A stretch of DNA of 10,032 nt from Christensenellaceae bacterium (GCA_017881705.1 JADGQP010000191.1:1-10032), one strand, 5' to 3'; counted from the first letter of the stretch, positions 1 through 6,912 are shown. Notes: generated from the sequence alone by a model not told the origin. Numbers and translations: made by a program.

Positions 1-504
1 AAACGCGTGCCCAGCCCTGCTGGAGACGACCAAGTGACGTTCTATATCGCGCCAAACGTAGGCGAACCGCTCAAACCGCTTGCCAAAACAGCCTCCGGCG
101 GAGAGCTTTCGCGCGTAATGCTGGCCATGAAAGCCGCCGCTGCCGACCGGGCGATGATCCCCACCATGATTTTCGACGAAATCGATACCGGCATCAGCGG
201 GCGCGTCGCAACCGTGGTCGGGGAAAAGATGGACGATATCGCGCGCTATCACCAGGTGATTTGTGTAACGCACCTGGCACAGATTGCCGCGATGGCGGAC
301 ACACAGTATGGCGTGGAAAAAGCCGTGGAAGGCGAACGCACCGTTACCACCGTGAAAGAGCTTACGCCACAGGAGCGCACGGAGGAAATCGCCCGGTTGG
401 TAGGCGCGGAACCGCAGCGCTTCGACAGCGGACGTGTCCACGCCGCGAACCTGCTGGAAACCGCCGCGGCACGCAAGCTTAACCGGCGCCAAACCATGCG
501 GTAA
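1..504 (+). CDS. recN: DNA repair protein RecN, C-terminal fragment (5' end outside window)
   Basis: This is the last 167 codons of RecN, an SMC-like ATPase that binds DNA ends and aids recombinational repair of double-strand breaks in the cytoplasm. The reading frame is open from base 1, so the true start lies upstream; full RecN is about 550-570 residues, leaving roughly the last 30% here. Counting from the first codon, the ABC signature motif ASGGELSRVMLAMK is at 31-44, the Walker B and D-loop stretch MIFDEIDTGISG at 56-67, and the switch-histidine region VICVTHLAQIAAMAD at 86-100. This block is diagnostic of RecN rather than of RecF or SMC. The gene ends in TAA at 502-504. A GTG at 7 could be mistaken for a start but only cuts into the domain. 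In many Firmicutes recN is followed by spoIVB and spo0A; here rnf genes follow instead. Confidence 0.96.
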   Translation, partial: KRVPSPAGDDQVTFYIAPNVGEPLKPLAKTASGGELSRVMLAMKAAAADRAMIPTMIFDEIDTGISGRVATVVGEKMDDIARYHQVICVTHLAQIAAMADTQYGVEKAVEGERTVTTVKELTPQERTEEIARLVGAEPQRFDSGRVHAANLLETAAARKLNRRQTMR

Positions 505-552
505 CGCGCGCAGCCGAATAGGTTGTGATGATTTTGGCTAAGAAACACATGA

Positions 553-578
553 AAAGCAAGGCAATTTAGGCTTGCTTT
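553..578 (+). repeat. Perfect 8-bp inverted repeat in the recN-rnfC gap
   Basis: AAAGCAAG at 553-560 is the exact reverse complement of CTTGCTTT at 571-578, with a 10-base loop. It lies 49 bases after the recN stop. As RNA it would form a modest hairpin that could end recN transcription, but it is followed by CTTGCACG and not by a T-run, so it is a poor intrinsic terminator. The right arm overlaps the possible -35 of the rnf promoter (572-577), so a protein-binding operator is an equally fair reading. Confidence 0.4.
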
Positions 579-598
579 CTTGCACGTTATGTTATACT
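572..598 (+). promoter_or_regulatory. Candidate promoter for the rnf operon, extended -10 type
   Basis: A good -10 hexamer, TATACT at 593-598, is preceded by TG at 590-591 with one intervening base, giving an extended -10 (TGnTATACT). The best -35 is TTGCTT at 572-577 with a short 15-base spacer; the extended -10 could make up for that. Transcription would start near 605 and leave a leader of about 55 bases before rnfC. No other comparable promoter was seen between recN and rnfC. Read from base patterns only. Confidence 0.55.
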
Positions 599-618
599 TT
601 AGGAAGTGGGCAACCAAT

Positions 619-663
619 ATGCCTGTTCTTATGTTGAAACAAAGGATGGTTTGTAACGCATGA
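619..663 (+). other. Possible 14-codon leader ORF overlapping the rnfC start
   Basis: An ATG at 619 opens a short frame reading MPVLMLKQRMVCNA and stopping at TGA 661-663. Its stop overlaps the rnfC ATG (660-662) in an ATGA junction, the arrangement used for translational coupling. Its ribosome site is doubtful: AGGAAG at 601-606 is 12 bases away and would straddle the predicted transcription start. An in-frame ATG at 631 is an alternative start. The overlap may be chance. Confidence 0.2.
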
Positions 664-2051
664 GCTTGTTTCATGTTTTTCCGGGAGGGATTCATCCCCG
701 CGAAGGAATCAATGGCAAAGCGGTTACCTGCGCGCTGCCGATTGAGGAGCTTCCCCAGCCGTCGCGTGTGGCCATCCCCCTGCTGCAGCACATCGGCACG
801 CCGTGCAAAAGCCTGGTGGTCAAAGGCGACAAGGTAAAAGTTGGCATGATGATCGGCGAACCGGTAGGGTTCGTAAGCGCCGCCGTGCATTCCAGCGTTT
901 CCGGCACCGTGGTGGATGTGCAGCCCTGCATCCTCGCCAACGGTTTGCAGCAACCTTGCGTGATCATCGACAACGATTTTAAAGATACGTGGGTTGAACT
1001 CACCCCTGTCGCCGAGCCGGACAAGCTGGACGGAAAGGCGATTTCGCAACTGGCGCGCAATGCCGGGTTGGTCGGCCTTGGCGGCGCAACCTTTCCGCAC
1101 GCGGTGAAGTATTCGCTCCCGCCGGACAAAAAAGTGGATACGCTCATTTTAAACGGCGCGGAGTGCGAACCTTATCTTTCCGCCGACCATCGGCTGATGC
1201 TTGCATATGCCCGGGAAATCGTGACCGGCGCGCAAACGCTGCAGCATGCCTTGAAAATCGAGAGAGTGCTCGTTGGCATCGAGGACAATAAACCGGACGC
1301 GATTGAAGCCATGACAAAAGCCTGTGAAAATGACCCGACCTTTACCGTAACGGCGATGCCGACACATTACCCGCAGGGCGGCGAAAAACAGCTGGTGTAC
1401 TCGCTTACCGGACGCACCGTAAAATCCGGCGGCCTGCCGCTGGACAGCGGCGTGATCGTGATTAACGTCGGCAGCAGCCACGCTCTGTACCGCGCCGTAT
1501 ACGAGGGACGGCCTGTGGTCGACCGTGTGGTAACGGTCAGCGGATGCGTAAAAAAACCGGCCAATTATCTGGTGCGTATCGGCACGCCCGTGGAGTGGCT
1601 GCTGGAGACCTCCGGCGGGTTGCTGCCCCAGGCGAGGACGCTGCTCTACGGCGGCCCGATGATGGGCATGGCGATCAACCGCGAGGATATTCCCATTACC
1701 AAAGGCTGCTCCGGTATCACAGCGCTGGAAAAGTCCTCCGCGCTTGAGAACGAAAGCAACTGCATCCGCTGCGGCCGCTGCTCGTCGGTTTGCCCGATGT
1801 GCCTTGTGCCATCCGTGCTGGATAAATTGATGCGCAAAGGCATGTACGACGAGGCCGAGCGCCAGGGCGTTATGAACTGCATCGAGTGCGGCGCATGCAC
1901 CTGGAGCTGCCCCGCCAAGCGCCAGCTTACGCAAAGCTGCCGCACCAGTAAAAAAGTGATTACCGAACGCAGACGTGCCGAAGCCGCACGCCAAAAAGCC
2001 GAAGAAGCCAGGCGGGCCGCTGCTGTGGCTGTACAAGAGGAGGCAAAGTAA
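660..2051 (+). CDS. rnfC: Ion-translocating ferredoxin:NAD+ oxidoreductase subunit RnfC
   Basis: RnfC is the peripheral, cytoplasmic, NADH-binding subunit of Rnf, where electrons leave the complex to reduce NAD+. The 463-residue product begins FHVFPGGIHP, the typical RnfC N-terminus. A barrel-sandwich-like region follows (about 35-105), then the flavin/NADH-binding fold shared with the 51-kDa subunit of complex I: GLGGATFPHAVK at 139-150 and NGAECEPY at 165-172. Two ferredoxin motifs are intact: C368-C371-C374-C378 and C407-C410-C413-C417, enough for two 4Fe-4S clusters. The C-terminus (about 436-463) is a charged, Ala/Arg/Glu-rich helix. Length is normal for the family. The ATG at 660 has AAAGGATGG at 641-649, a somewhat distant ribosome site. 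It is the first gene of the operon, and its 3' end (GAGGAGG, 2037-2043) doubles as the rnfD ribosome site. Confidence 0.97.
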   Translation: MSLFHVFPGGIHPREGINGKAVTCALPIEELPQPSRVAIPLLQHIGTPCKSLVVKGDKVKVGMMIGEPVGFVSAAVHSSVSGTVVDVQPCILANGLQQPCVIIDNDFKDTWVELTPVAEPDKLDGKAISQLARNAGLVGLGGATFPHAVKYSLPPDKKVDTLILNGAECEPYLSADHRLMLAYAREIVTGAQTLQHALKIERVLVGIEDNKPDAIEAMTKACENDPTFTVTAMPTHYPQGGEKQLVYSLTGRTVKSGGLPLDSGVIVINVGSSHALYRAVYEGRPVVDRVVTVSGCVKKPANYLVRIGTPVEWLLETSGGLLPQARTLLYGGPMMGMAINREDIPITKGCSGITALEKSSALENESNCIRCGRCSSVCPMCLVPSVLDKLMRKGMYDEAERQGVMNCIECGACTWSCPAKRQLTQSCRTSKKVITERRRAEAARQKAEEARRAAAVAVQEEAK

Positions 2052-2054
2052 AAG

Positions 2055-3050
2055 ATGCAACGCAAACTGGTGGTTTCCTCCTCTCCACACCTGCGCAACG
2101 AAGGCGTTTCCACGCGCAGGCTCATGCTGGACGTGATTATCGCCCTGCTGCCCACGGCTGTGGCAAGCGTATGGTTTTTCGGCGGCGCGGCGCTGAACCT
2201 GCTGCTTGTGGCTGTAATTACGGCAGTTGCGGCCGAGTATTTTTACCAGAAGCTGACCAAACAAAAAACCACGGTGTCCGACCTGAGCGCGGTAGTTACG
2301 GGTATGCTGCTGGCTTTCAACCTTCCGGCGAGCGCGCCCTGGTGGATTGCGGCGATCGGCTCGGTGATCGCCATTGTGTTGGTAAAACAGATGTTTGGCG
2401 GTATGGGACAGAACTTTATGAACCCCGCGCTGATCGCCCGCACGATCCTGATGCTTTCCTGGGCGTCGCTGATGGCCGCCAACGTGCTGCCTCACGCGGG
2501 CCAATGGGTCGCCGCCGCTGGCGCGGACGCGGTAGCCTCCGCAACCCCGCTTGGCGAGAATCCTGCCTCTTATTCCCTGTGGCAGCTGTTTAGCGGCAAC
2601 ATTCCAGGGATGCTGGGTGAAACGTGCAAACTCACGCTGATTCTGGGCGGAATCTACCTGCTGGTGCGCGGCGTGATCGATTGGCGCATCCCTGCCGCGT
2701 TTATCGGCACGGCGTTTGTGCTTTTCTGGATCTATTACGGCACGCTCTATTCCGTAGAAAGCGGCTCCGCCAATGTACTCTATCAACTGCTCAGCGGCGG
2801 GCTGCTGTTAGGCGCGTTTTTCATGGCGACGGATTACGTTACCAGTCCCGTTTCTCCGTGGGGCAGGGTGATTATGGGCGTGGGCTGCGCGTCGGTGCTG
2901 TTTGTGATTCGCGTGTACAACCCATCGTACCCCGAAGGCTGCTCGTTCGCTATCCTGTTTATGAACGTGCTCACCCCGCTGATCGATAAATTAACGGTTC
3001 CCAAACCCTTTGGCTATGTGAAACCCGCCAAACCCGGGAAGGGGGCTTGA
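2055..3050 (+). CDS. rnfD: Rnf complex membrane subunit RnfD
   Basis: RnfD is a multi-spanning membrane subunit related to NqrB. It carries a covalent FMN and is thought to form part of the ion path. The 331-residue product starts QRKLVVSSSPHLR, typical of RnfD, and has many hydrophobic helices (for example about 24-41, 45-60, 96-112, 192-206, 211-229). The likely flavinylation site is Thr164 in ASATPL (161-166). Other family marks are FGGMGQNFMNPAL (114-126), GNIPGMLGET (181-190), FFMATDYVTSPVSPWGR (255-271) and YPEGCSFAILFMN (292-304). The length is ordinary, so it is not fused to another subunit. It starts 3 bases after the rnfC stop with GAGGAGG at 2037-2043. In standard clusters rnfG comes next; here rnfE follows at once. 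Confidence 0.96.
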   Translation: MQRKLVVSSSPHLRNEGVSTRRLMLDVIIALLPTAVASVWFFGGAALNLLLVAVITAVAAEYFYQKLTKQKTTVSDLSAVVTGMLLAFNLPASAPWWIAAIGSVIAIVLVKQMFGGMGQNFMNPALIARTILMLSWASLMAANVLPHAGQWVAAAGADAVASATPLGENPASYSLWQLFSGNIPGMLGETCKLTLILGGIYLLVRGVIDWRIPAAFIGTAFVLFWIYYGTLYSVESGSANVLYQLLSGGLLLGAFFMATDYVTSPVSPWGRVIMGVGCASVLFVIRVYNPSYPEGCSFAILFMNVLTPLIDKLTVPKPFGYVKPAKPGKGA

Positions 3051-3052
3051 GT

Positions 3053-3694
3053 GTGAGCGAGAAAAAGAACCTTCGCAAAATCTTCATGAACGGCATCCTC
3101 GATGAAAACCCCACTTTCCGAATGGTACTGGGTATGTGCCCGACGCTGGCGATTTCCACAGCGGTCAATCAGGGCATCGGCATGGGGCTGGCCACCACTT
3201 TCGTGCTGGTGTTCAGCAACCTGGTGATCTCGCTTTTACGCAACATAATTCCCGAAAAGGTGCGTATCCCGAGCTTCGTCGTGGTTATCGCCACGTTCGT
3301 AACCATTGTGGATCAGCTCATGAAGGCGTTCGTTCCGGCGTTGAGCCAATCGCTGGGCGTGTATATTCCGCTGATTGTGGTTAACTGCATCATCTTCGCG
3401 CGTGCCGAATCCTACGCGTTTAAACAGCCGCCGATGGCCTCCCTGGTGGACGGCCTGGGCATGGGCGCAGGTTTCACGCTGGCGCTTATTCTGCTTTCCT
3501 CTGTGCGCGAGCTGCTGGGCAGCGGCACCCTGATGGGCGCGCAGGTTATGCCCGCGAGCTATCACCCCATGGCGATTATCATTCGCCCTCCGGGAGGCTT
3601 CATTATGCTGGGCCTGCTGCTGCTGGTTGTGAACGCAGCGGTGAAGGCCATGCAGAAACATAAGGCAAGCAGAGCGAAGGAGGAAAGCGTATGA
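3053..3694 (+). CDS. rnfE: Rnf complex membrane subunit RnfE
   Basis: RnfE is an integral membrane subunit, homologous to RnfA and NqrD, that helps hold a 2Fe-2S cluster in the membrane between the RnfB and flavin sides. The likely cluster cysteines are C29 in LGMCPTLA and C112 in VVNCIIFARAE, one per half of the inverted-topology fold. Further family motifs are FMNGILDENPTFRMVLG near the N-terminus, GMGLATTFVLVFSN, and LVDGLGMGAGFTLAL. I chose GTG at 3053: AAGGGGG at 3039-3045 sits 7 bases upstream. A TTG at 3047 would add two residues but is only one base from that site. The product is 213 residues, normal length, with a basic tail. The start lies 2 bases after the rnfD stop, where rnfG would be expected. 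The stop overlaps rnfA by 4 bases (ATGA). Confidence 0.95.
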   Translation: MSEKKNLRKIFMNGILDENPTFRMVLGMCPTLAISTAVNQGIGMGLATTFVLVFSNLVISLLRNIIPEKVRIPSFVVVIATFVTIVDQLMKAFVPALSQSLGVYIPLIVVNCIIFARAESYAFKQPPMASLVDGLGMGAGFTLALILLSSVRELLGSGTLMGAQVMPASYHPMAIIIRPPGGFIMLGLLLLVVNAAVKAMQKHKASRAKEESV

Positions 3695-4278
3695 ACAGCT
3701 TACTGCTGATTATTGTGGGCGGCGTGCTGGTCAACAACTTCGTCATGTCCAAGTTTTTGGGCATCTGCGCCTTCCTGGGCGTTTCTAAAAAAACAGAAAC
3801 GGCGCTCGGCATGGGCATGGCGGTAACGTTTGTAATGGCGATCGCCTCCCTGTTTACGTATCTCGTGCAGCACTATCTGCTGATTCCGCTGCATTTGGAA
3901 TACATGCAGACCATCGCGTTCATCCTGATTATCGCGGTGCTGGTACAGTCGGTGGAGATGGTGCTAAAGAAAACCAGCCGTTCGCTGTATCTGGCGCTGG
4001 GCGTTTACCTGCCGCTGATTACCACCAACTGCGCGGTGCTGGGCGTGGCCATCAATAATACAACCGCCGTGGAAGGCGGTTACAACTTAATCCAATCCGT
4101 GGTGAACGGCACAGCCGGCGCGCTGGGTTTCACGCTGGCCATCGTGGCGTTCGCGGCGATCCGCGAACGGCTGGAGATTGGGAACATGCCCAAGTGGATG
4201 GATGGTTTCCCCGGCGCACTCATCGGCGCTGGGCTGATGTCCATCGCGTTCCAGGGCTTTTCGGGACTTATACATTAA
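3691..4278 (+). CDS. rnfA: Rnf complex membrane subunit RnfA
   Basis: RnfA is the integral membrane partner of RnfE (homologue of NqrE) and supplies the other half of the intramembrane 2Fe-2S site. The 195-residue product matches the normal family length. It opens with NSLLLIIVGGVLVNNFVMSK, then the signature FLGICAFLGVSKK with C26, and TTNCAVLGVA with C114, the two expected cluster ligands. About six hydrophobic helices are visible, and the C-terminal part has AIRERLEIGNMPKW, as in known RnfA proteins. The ATG at 3691 has a textbook AAGGAGG at 3677-3683, 7 bases upstream, and overlaps the rnfE stop in an ATGA junction, so translation is probably coupled. Order E-A-B is the standard order for Rnf clusters. 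Confidence 0.97.
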   Translation: MNSLLLIIVGGVLVNNFVMSKFLGICAFLGVSKKTETALGMGMAVTFVMAIASLFTYLVQHYLLIPLHLEYMQTIAFILIIAVLVQSVEMVLKKTSRSLYLALGVYLPLITTNCAVLGVAINNTTAVEGGYNLIQSVVNGTAGALGFTLAIVAFAAIRERLEIGNMPKWMDGFPGALIGAGLMSIAFQGFSGLIH

Positions 4279-4291
4279 GGAGGGCGAAGGA

Positions 4292-5359
4292 ATGACCGGT
4301 ATTTTAATCGGCACTGGTGTTCTGGCTGCCATTGCGCTGGTGTTCAGCCTGCTTCTGACGGCTGTGAACAAAGTGTTCGCCGTGCCCTCCGACACACGTC
4401 GGGACCAGATACGGGAGGTTTTACCGGGCGCGAACTGCGGCGGCTGCGGCTTTGCGGGCTGCGATGCCCTGGCGGACGCGATCACCGCGGGCAAAGCGAT
4501 CGCTAACGCCTGCCCTGTCGGCGGCCTGGCTGTGGCGCAGAAGGTGGCGGCGATTATCGGTACGGACGCGGGCGAGCAGGAAGTGCACAAGGTGGCTACC
4601 GTGGTGTGTCAGGGCACTATCGACCGCTGTAAAACCAAGTTTACCTACCACGGTATTGAGGACTGTATAGCGGCAACCCTGATAAACGACGGCAACCGCG
4701 CCTGCCAGTATGCCTGCCTGGGGCTGGGCACATGCGTGCGTGCCTGCAAGTTCGACGCTATCCATATCGACGAGTATTCCAAAATCGCCAGGGTGGACAC
4801 GGACAAATGCACGGCGTGCGGCGCGTGCGTAGCGGTTTGCCCCAAGAATGTGCTGGATCTGCAGCCGATAACCCTGCCTGTGCGTGTGCTTTGCCGCGCG
4901 GAGGAGGAAGGGTATTTGGTAAGTGATAACTGTAAAATCGGCTGCATAGGCTGTGAACTATGCAAGAACGTCTGCAAGTTTAACGCGATCGCCATGGCAA
5001 ACCATCTGCCTGTGATTGACCGTGGTCTTTGCACCGGCTGTATGATGTGCGCCGAGGTTTGCCCCACGGGCGCCATGTGGGGGGATTTGGATAACCGCCG
5101 CATCGCGCTGATCGACCGCGATCTGTGCATCGGATGCGGCATCTGCAAAAAGGTGTGCCAGTTTGAGGCGATTTCCGGTGAACGCAAGAGCATTCACGAG
5201 GTGAACGAAGCCTGCACCGGCTGCGGCCAATGCGTGCCCAAATGCCCCGTGAAGGCGATCACCCTGCCGATCCGCCAGCACGTGCGCGACGCAAACGCCA
5301 AGGTGGGTACCTCCGAAGGCGTGGCCGCGATACCAAAAGACGAAGCGCAACCGAACTAA
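4292..5359 (+). CDS. rnfB: Rnf complex Fe-S subunit RnfB, long multi-cluster form
   Basis: RnfB receives electrons from reduced ferredoxin and passes them into the membrane part of Rnf. The 355-residue product has one N-terminal membrane helix (about 4-28) and then a four-cysteine domain: C49, C52, C57 and C74. A ferredoxin-like series follows: C138-C142-C148-C152, C173-C176-C179-C183, C218-C221-C224-C228, C247-C250-C253-C257, C279-C282-C285-C289 and C308-C311-C314-C318. That is room for about seven 4Fe-4S clusters; extra cysteines at 106, 113, 125, 201 and 214 might bind more. Short proteobacterial RnfB/RsxB (about 190 residues) has the N-terminal site plus one ferredoxin pair, so this is the long clostridial kind. 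ATG at 4292 has AAGGAGGG at 4277-4284, overlapping the rnfA stop. It is the last rnf gene. Confidence 0.97.
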   Translation: MTGILIGTGVLAAIALVFSLLLTAVNKVFAVPSDTRRDQIREVLPGANCGGCGFAGCDALADAITAGKAIANACPVGGLAVAQKVAAIIGTDAGEQEVHKVATVVCQGTIDRCKTKFTYHGIEDCIAATLINDGNRACQYACLGLGTCVRACKFDAIHIDEYSKIARVDTDKCTACGACVAVCPKNVLDLQPITLPVRVLCRAEEEGYLVSDNCKIGCIGCELCKNVCKFNAIAMANHLPVIDRGLCTGCMMCAEVCPTGAMWGDLDNRRIALIDRDLCIGCGICKKVCQFEAISGERKSIHEVNEACTGCGQCVPKCPVKAITLPIRQHVRDANAKVGTSEGVAAIPKDEAQPN

Positions 5360-5384
5360 CCGACGCAGGAAGGGAAATGATAAC

Positions 5385-6203
5385 ATGAAGCTGGGCTTTA
5401 TCGGCGCGGGCAACATGGGCACCGCGATACTGAAAGGCATCTTGAGCAGCGGCTTCCTGCCGCCCGAGGAAATAGCGGTTTACGACGTGAACCCACAGCA
5501 AAGTGCGCGCTTTGCCGAGAGCAAACCCATCCGCATCGCGCAATCGCTTGAGGGGCTGGTGGAAGGCTGCGACTGCATTCTGCTGGCAGTGAAACCCGTA
5601 TATTTGAAGGATGTCCTGCTTGCGGCCAAACCACTGGCCGACGGAAAAGACTTTATTTCCATCGCCGCCGGTTGGACGTTCGCAATGCTTACCGGAATTT
5701 TAAACGAAAAAAGCGGCGCTCGCGTGCTGCGCGTAATGCCCAACACCCCCGCCATGGTCGGCGCCGGTTTTACCGCGCTGTGCGAGCAGACCACGTTAAG
5801 CGAGGAATCCTTCCAATGGGCCAAAGCTCTGTTTGCGACACTGGGCGAAGTGGCGGTATTGCCGGAAAGCCAGTTTGACGCGATTGTCGCGCTCACGGGC
5901 AGCAGCCCTGCCTATGTGTTCATCTTTATCGAAGCCATGGCGGACGCGGCGGTGAAGCTGGGCCTGCCGCGGGCGCTGGCCTACCGCGCCGCGGCGCAGG
6001 CTGTGCTGGGTTCCGCCCAAATGGTATTGATGACCGAGGAGCACCCCGCCAAGCTCAAGGACATGGTTTGCTCGCCCGGCGGAACTACCATCGAGGCGGT
6101 TGCTTCATTGGAACGGGACGGTTTCCGCAGCGCCGTGATCAACGCCATGGTCGCCTGCGCGGAAAAAAGCCGCAGCATGGGCGAAACAAAGCCGAAAGCC
6201 TGA
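5385..6203 (+). CDS. proC: Pyrroline-5-carboxylate reductase
   Basis: ProC catalyses the last step of proline synthesis, reducing 1-pyrroline-5-carboxylate to proline with NAD(P)H in the cytoplasm. The 272-residue product has the normal length. The N-terminal Rossmann motif GAGNMG is at 7-12, with MKLGFIGAGNMGTAIL as a classic opening. RVMPNTPAMVGAG at 116-128 and the helical C-terminal domain (ALTGSSPAYVFIF from 169, VCSPGGTTIEAV at 228-239) are the family signature that forms the substrate pocket. ATG at 5385 has AGGAAGGG at 5367-5374. It begins 25 bases after the rnfB stop with no visible promoter or terminator between, so it is probably read from the rnf promoter. Its stop lies inside the rnhA ribosome-site region. 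Co-transcription with Rnf is an inference. Confidence 0.97.
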   Translation: MKLGFIGAGNMGTAILKGILSSGFLPPEEIAVYDVNPQQSARFAESKPIRIAQSLEGLVEGCDCILLAVKPVYLKDVLLAAKPLADGKDFISIAAGWTFAMLTGILNEKSGARVLRVMPNTPAMVGAGFTALCEQTTLSEESFQWAKALFATLGEVAVLPESQFDAIVALTGSSPAYVFIFIEAMADAAVKLGLPRALAYRAAAQAVLGSAQMVLMTEEHPAKLKDMVCSPGGTTIEAVASLERDGFRSAVINAMVACAEKSRSMGETKPKA

Positions 6204-6214
6204 GGACGGACGCA

Positions 6215-6751
6215 ATGACGCAGACGACGGAACCATCGCGTAAACACATACAGCTTTATACGGACGGAGCGTGTTCCGGCAACCCCGGCCCGGGCGGTTG
6301 GGGCGCGGTACTGATTTACAACGGGAAAACCAAGGAACTGTCCGGCCATATGTCCGGCACGACCAACAACCGCATGGAACTGTTCGCGGTTATCAGCGGG
6401 CTGGGCGCGCTGAAAGAACCCTGCGACGTGGACGTGTTTTCCGATTCGTCTTACACCGTAAACGCCTTCAACGACCACTGGATTGATAAATGGCAAAAAA
6501 ACGGCTGGCAGACCAGCGATAAAAAGCCGGTGGAAAACAGCGACCTATGGAAATTACTTTTACAGATTATGCAGCTGAAAAAGCATCGGGTAACCTTCAA
6601 TAAAGTGAAGGGGCATGCAGACGATCCGCTCAACATTCGCTGTGACGAGCTTGCGCGGTTGGCCATAAAGGAATACCGCCGCATGAACGGCGAAGAGGAA
6701 AGCGAACCCGCGCCCGAAATAAAACAGCCGGATGCGGCGCAAAAAACATAA
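6215..6751 (+). CDS. rnhA: Ribonuclease HI
   Basis: RNase HI cleaves the RNA strand of RNA-DNA hybrids, removing R-loops and primer RNA. The 178-residue product carries the four acidic catalytic residues: D17 in YTDGACSGNPGPGGWG, E55 in NNRMELFAVI, D77 in FSDSSYTVNAF, and D144 in IRCDELA; the flexible-loop histidine is H134 in KGHADD. The basic handle region WQKNGWQTSDKKPV is present. There is no N-terminal hybrid-binding domain. The last 20 or so residues (from about 159) are an acidic, Pro/Glu-rich tail beyond the usual end of about 155 residues. I chose ATG at 6215, with GAGGA at 6202-6206; the frame stays open further upstream to 6068 but that part lies inside proC. It is the last gene before a strong terminator, 11 bases after proC. 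Confidence 0.96.
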   Translation: MTQTTEPSRKHIQLYTDGACSGNPGPGGWGAVLIYNGKTKELSGHMSGTTNNRMELFAVISGLGALKEPCDVDVFSDSSYTVNAFNDHWIDKWQKNGWQTSDKKPVENSDLWKLLLQIMQLKKHRVTFNKVKGHADDPLNIRCDELARLAIKEYRRMNGEEESEPAPEIKQPDAAQKT

Positions 6752-6765
6752 ATAAGGCTCCTCAT

Positions 6766-6804
6766 GGGGCGGCACCCGAAAGGCGGGAGCCGCCTCCGTT
6801 TTTT
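6766..6804 (+). terminator. Rho-independent terminator after rnhA
   Basis: GGGGCGGC at 6766-6773 pairs with GCCGCCTC at 6789-6796 (one G-U pair). An inner CCC at 6775-6777 pairs with GGG at 6785-6787 around a GAAAGGC loop, and six T follow at 6799-6804. A competing stem pairs GGCTCC at 6756-6761 with GGAGCC at 6786-6791. This should end the rnfC-to-rnhA transcript, 15 bases past the rnhA stop. Confidence 0.92.
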
Positions 6805-6860
6805 ACATTTACGGCAAGAGGATAAAATTTACAAGTTCTTAGCTCTGAGGCATAAAAAGA

Positions 6861-6912
6861 GTGACATTTTCATGGGCAAACAGTAGACTTTTCAAAATGA
6901 TTATGATACAAT
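6861..6912 (+). promoter_or_regulatory. Candidate promoter(s) for the SpoIID-like gene in an AT-rich gap
   Basis: TACAAT at 6907-6912 is a good -10, preceded by TG at 6904-6905-like spacing (TGA before the hexamer, an extended -10). TAGACT at 6884-6889 lies 17 bases upstream as a 4-of-6 match to a -35. A second possible pair is GTGACA at 6861-6866 with TAGACT at 6884-6889, also 17 bases apart. The octamer GATACAAT at 6905-6912 also resembles the -10 of the sporulation factor sigma-E (CATACAAT), but no good sigma-E -35 is visible. The gap 6805-6957 is strikingly AT-rich; apart from this promoter and the ribosome site GGGAGG at 6946-6951, I see nothing in it. Confidence 0.5.

Noticed and set aside
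512..539. Weak stem AGCCGAA/TTTGGCT-like after recN
   Set aside because: About seven pairs with a wobble and a large loop, and no T-run follows; not a convincing terminator.
249..1100. Minus-strand frame of 283 codons spanning the recN-rnfC gap
   Set aside because: It covers parts of two secure genes and the promoter region, with no domain and low-complexity shadow composition.
1149..2786. Open frame of 545 codons on the minus strand
   Set aside because: It lies antisense across rnfC and rnfD, has no recognisable domain, is rich in His, Arg and Gln as is usual for shadow frames of GC-rich genes, and the + strand genes are certain.
3047..3052. TTG start for rnfE overlapping the rnfD stop
   Set aside because: The ribosome site AAGGGGG ends one base before it, too close; GTG at 3053 has proper spacing.
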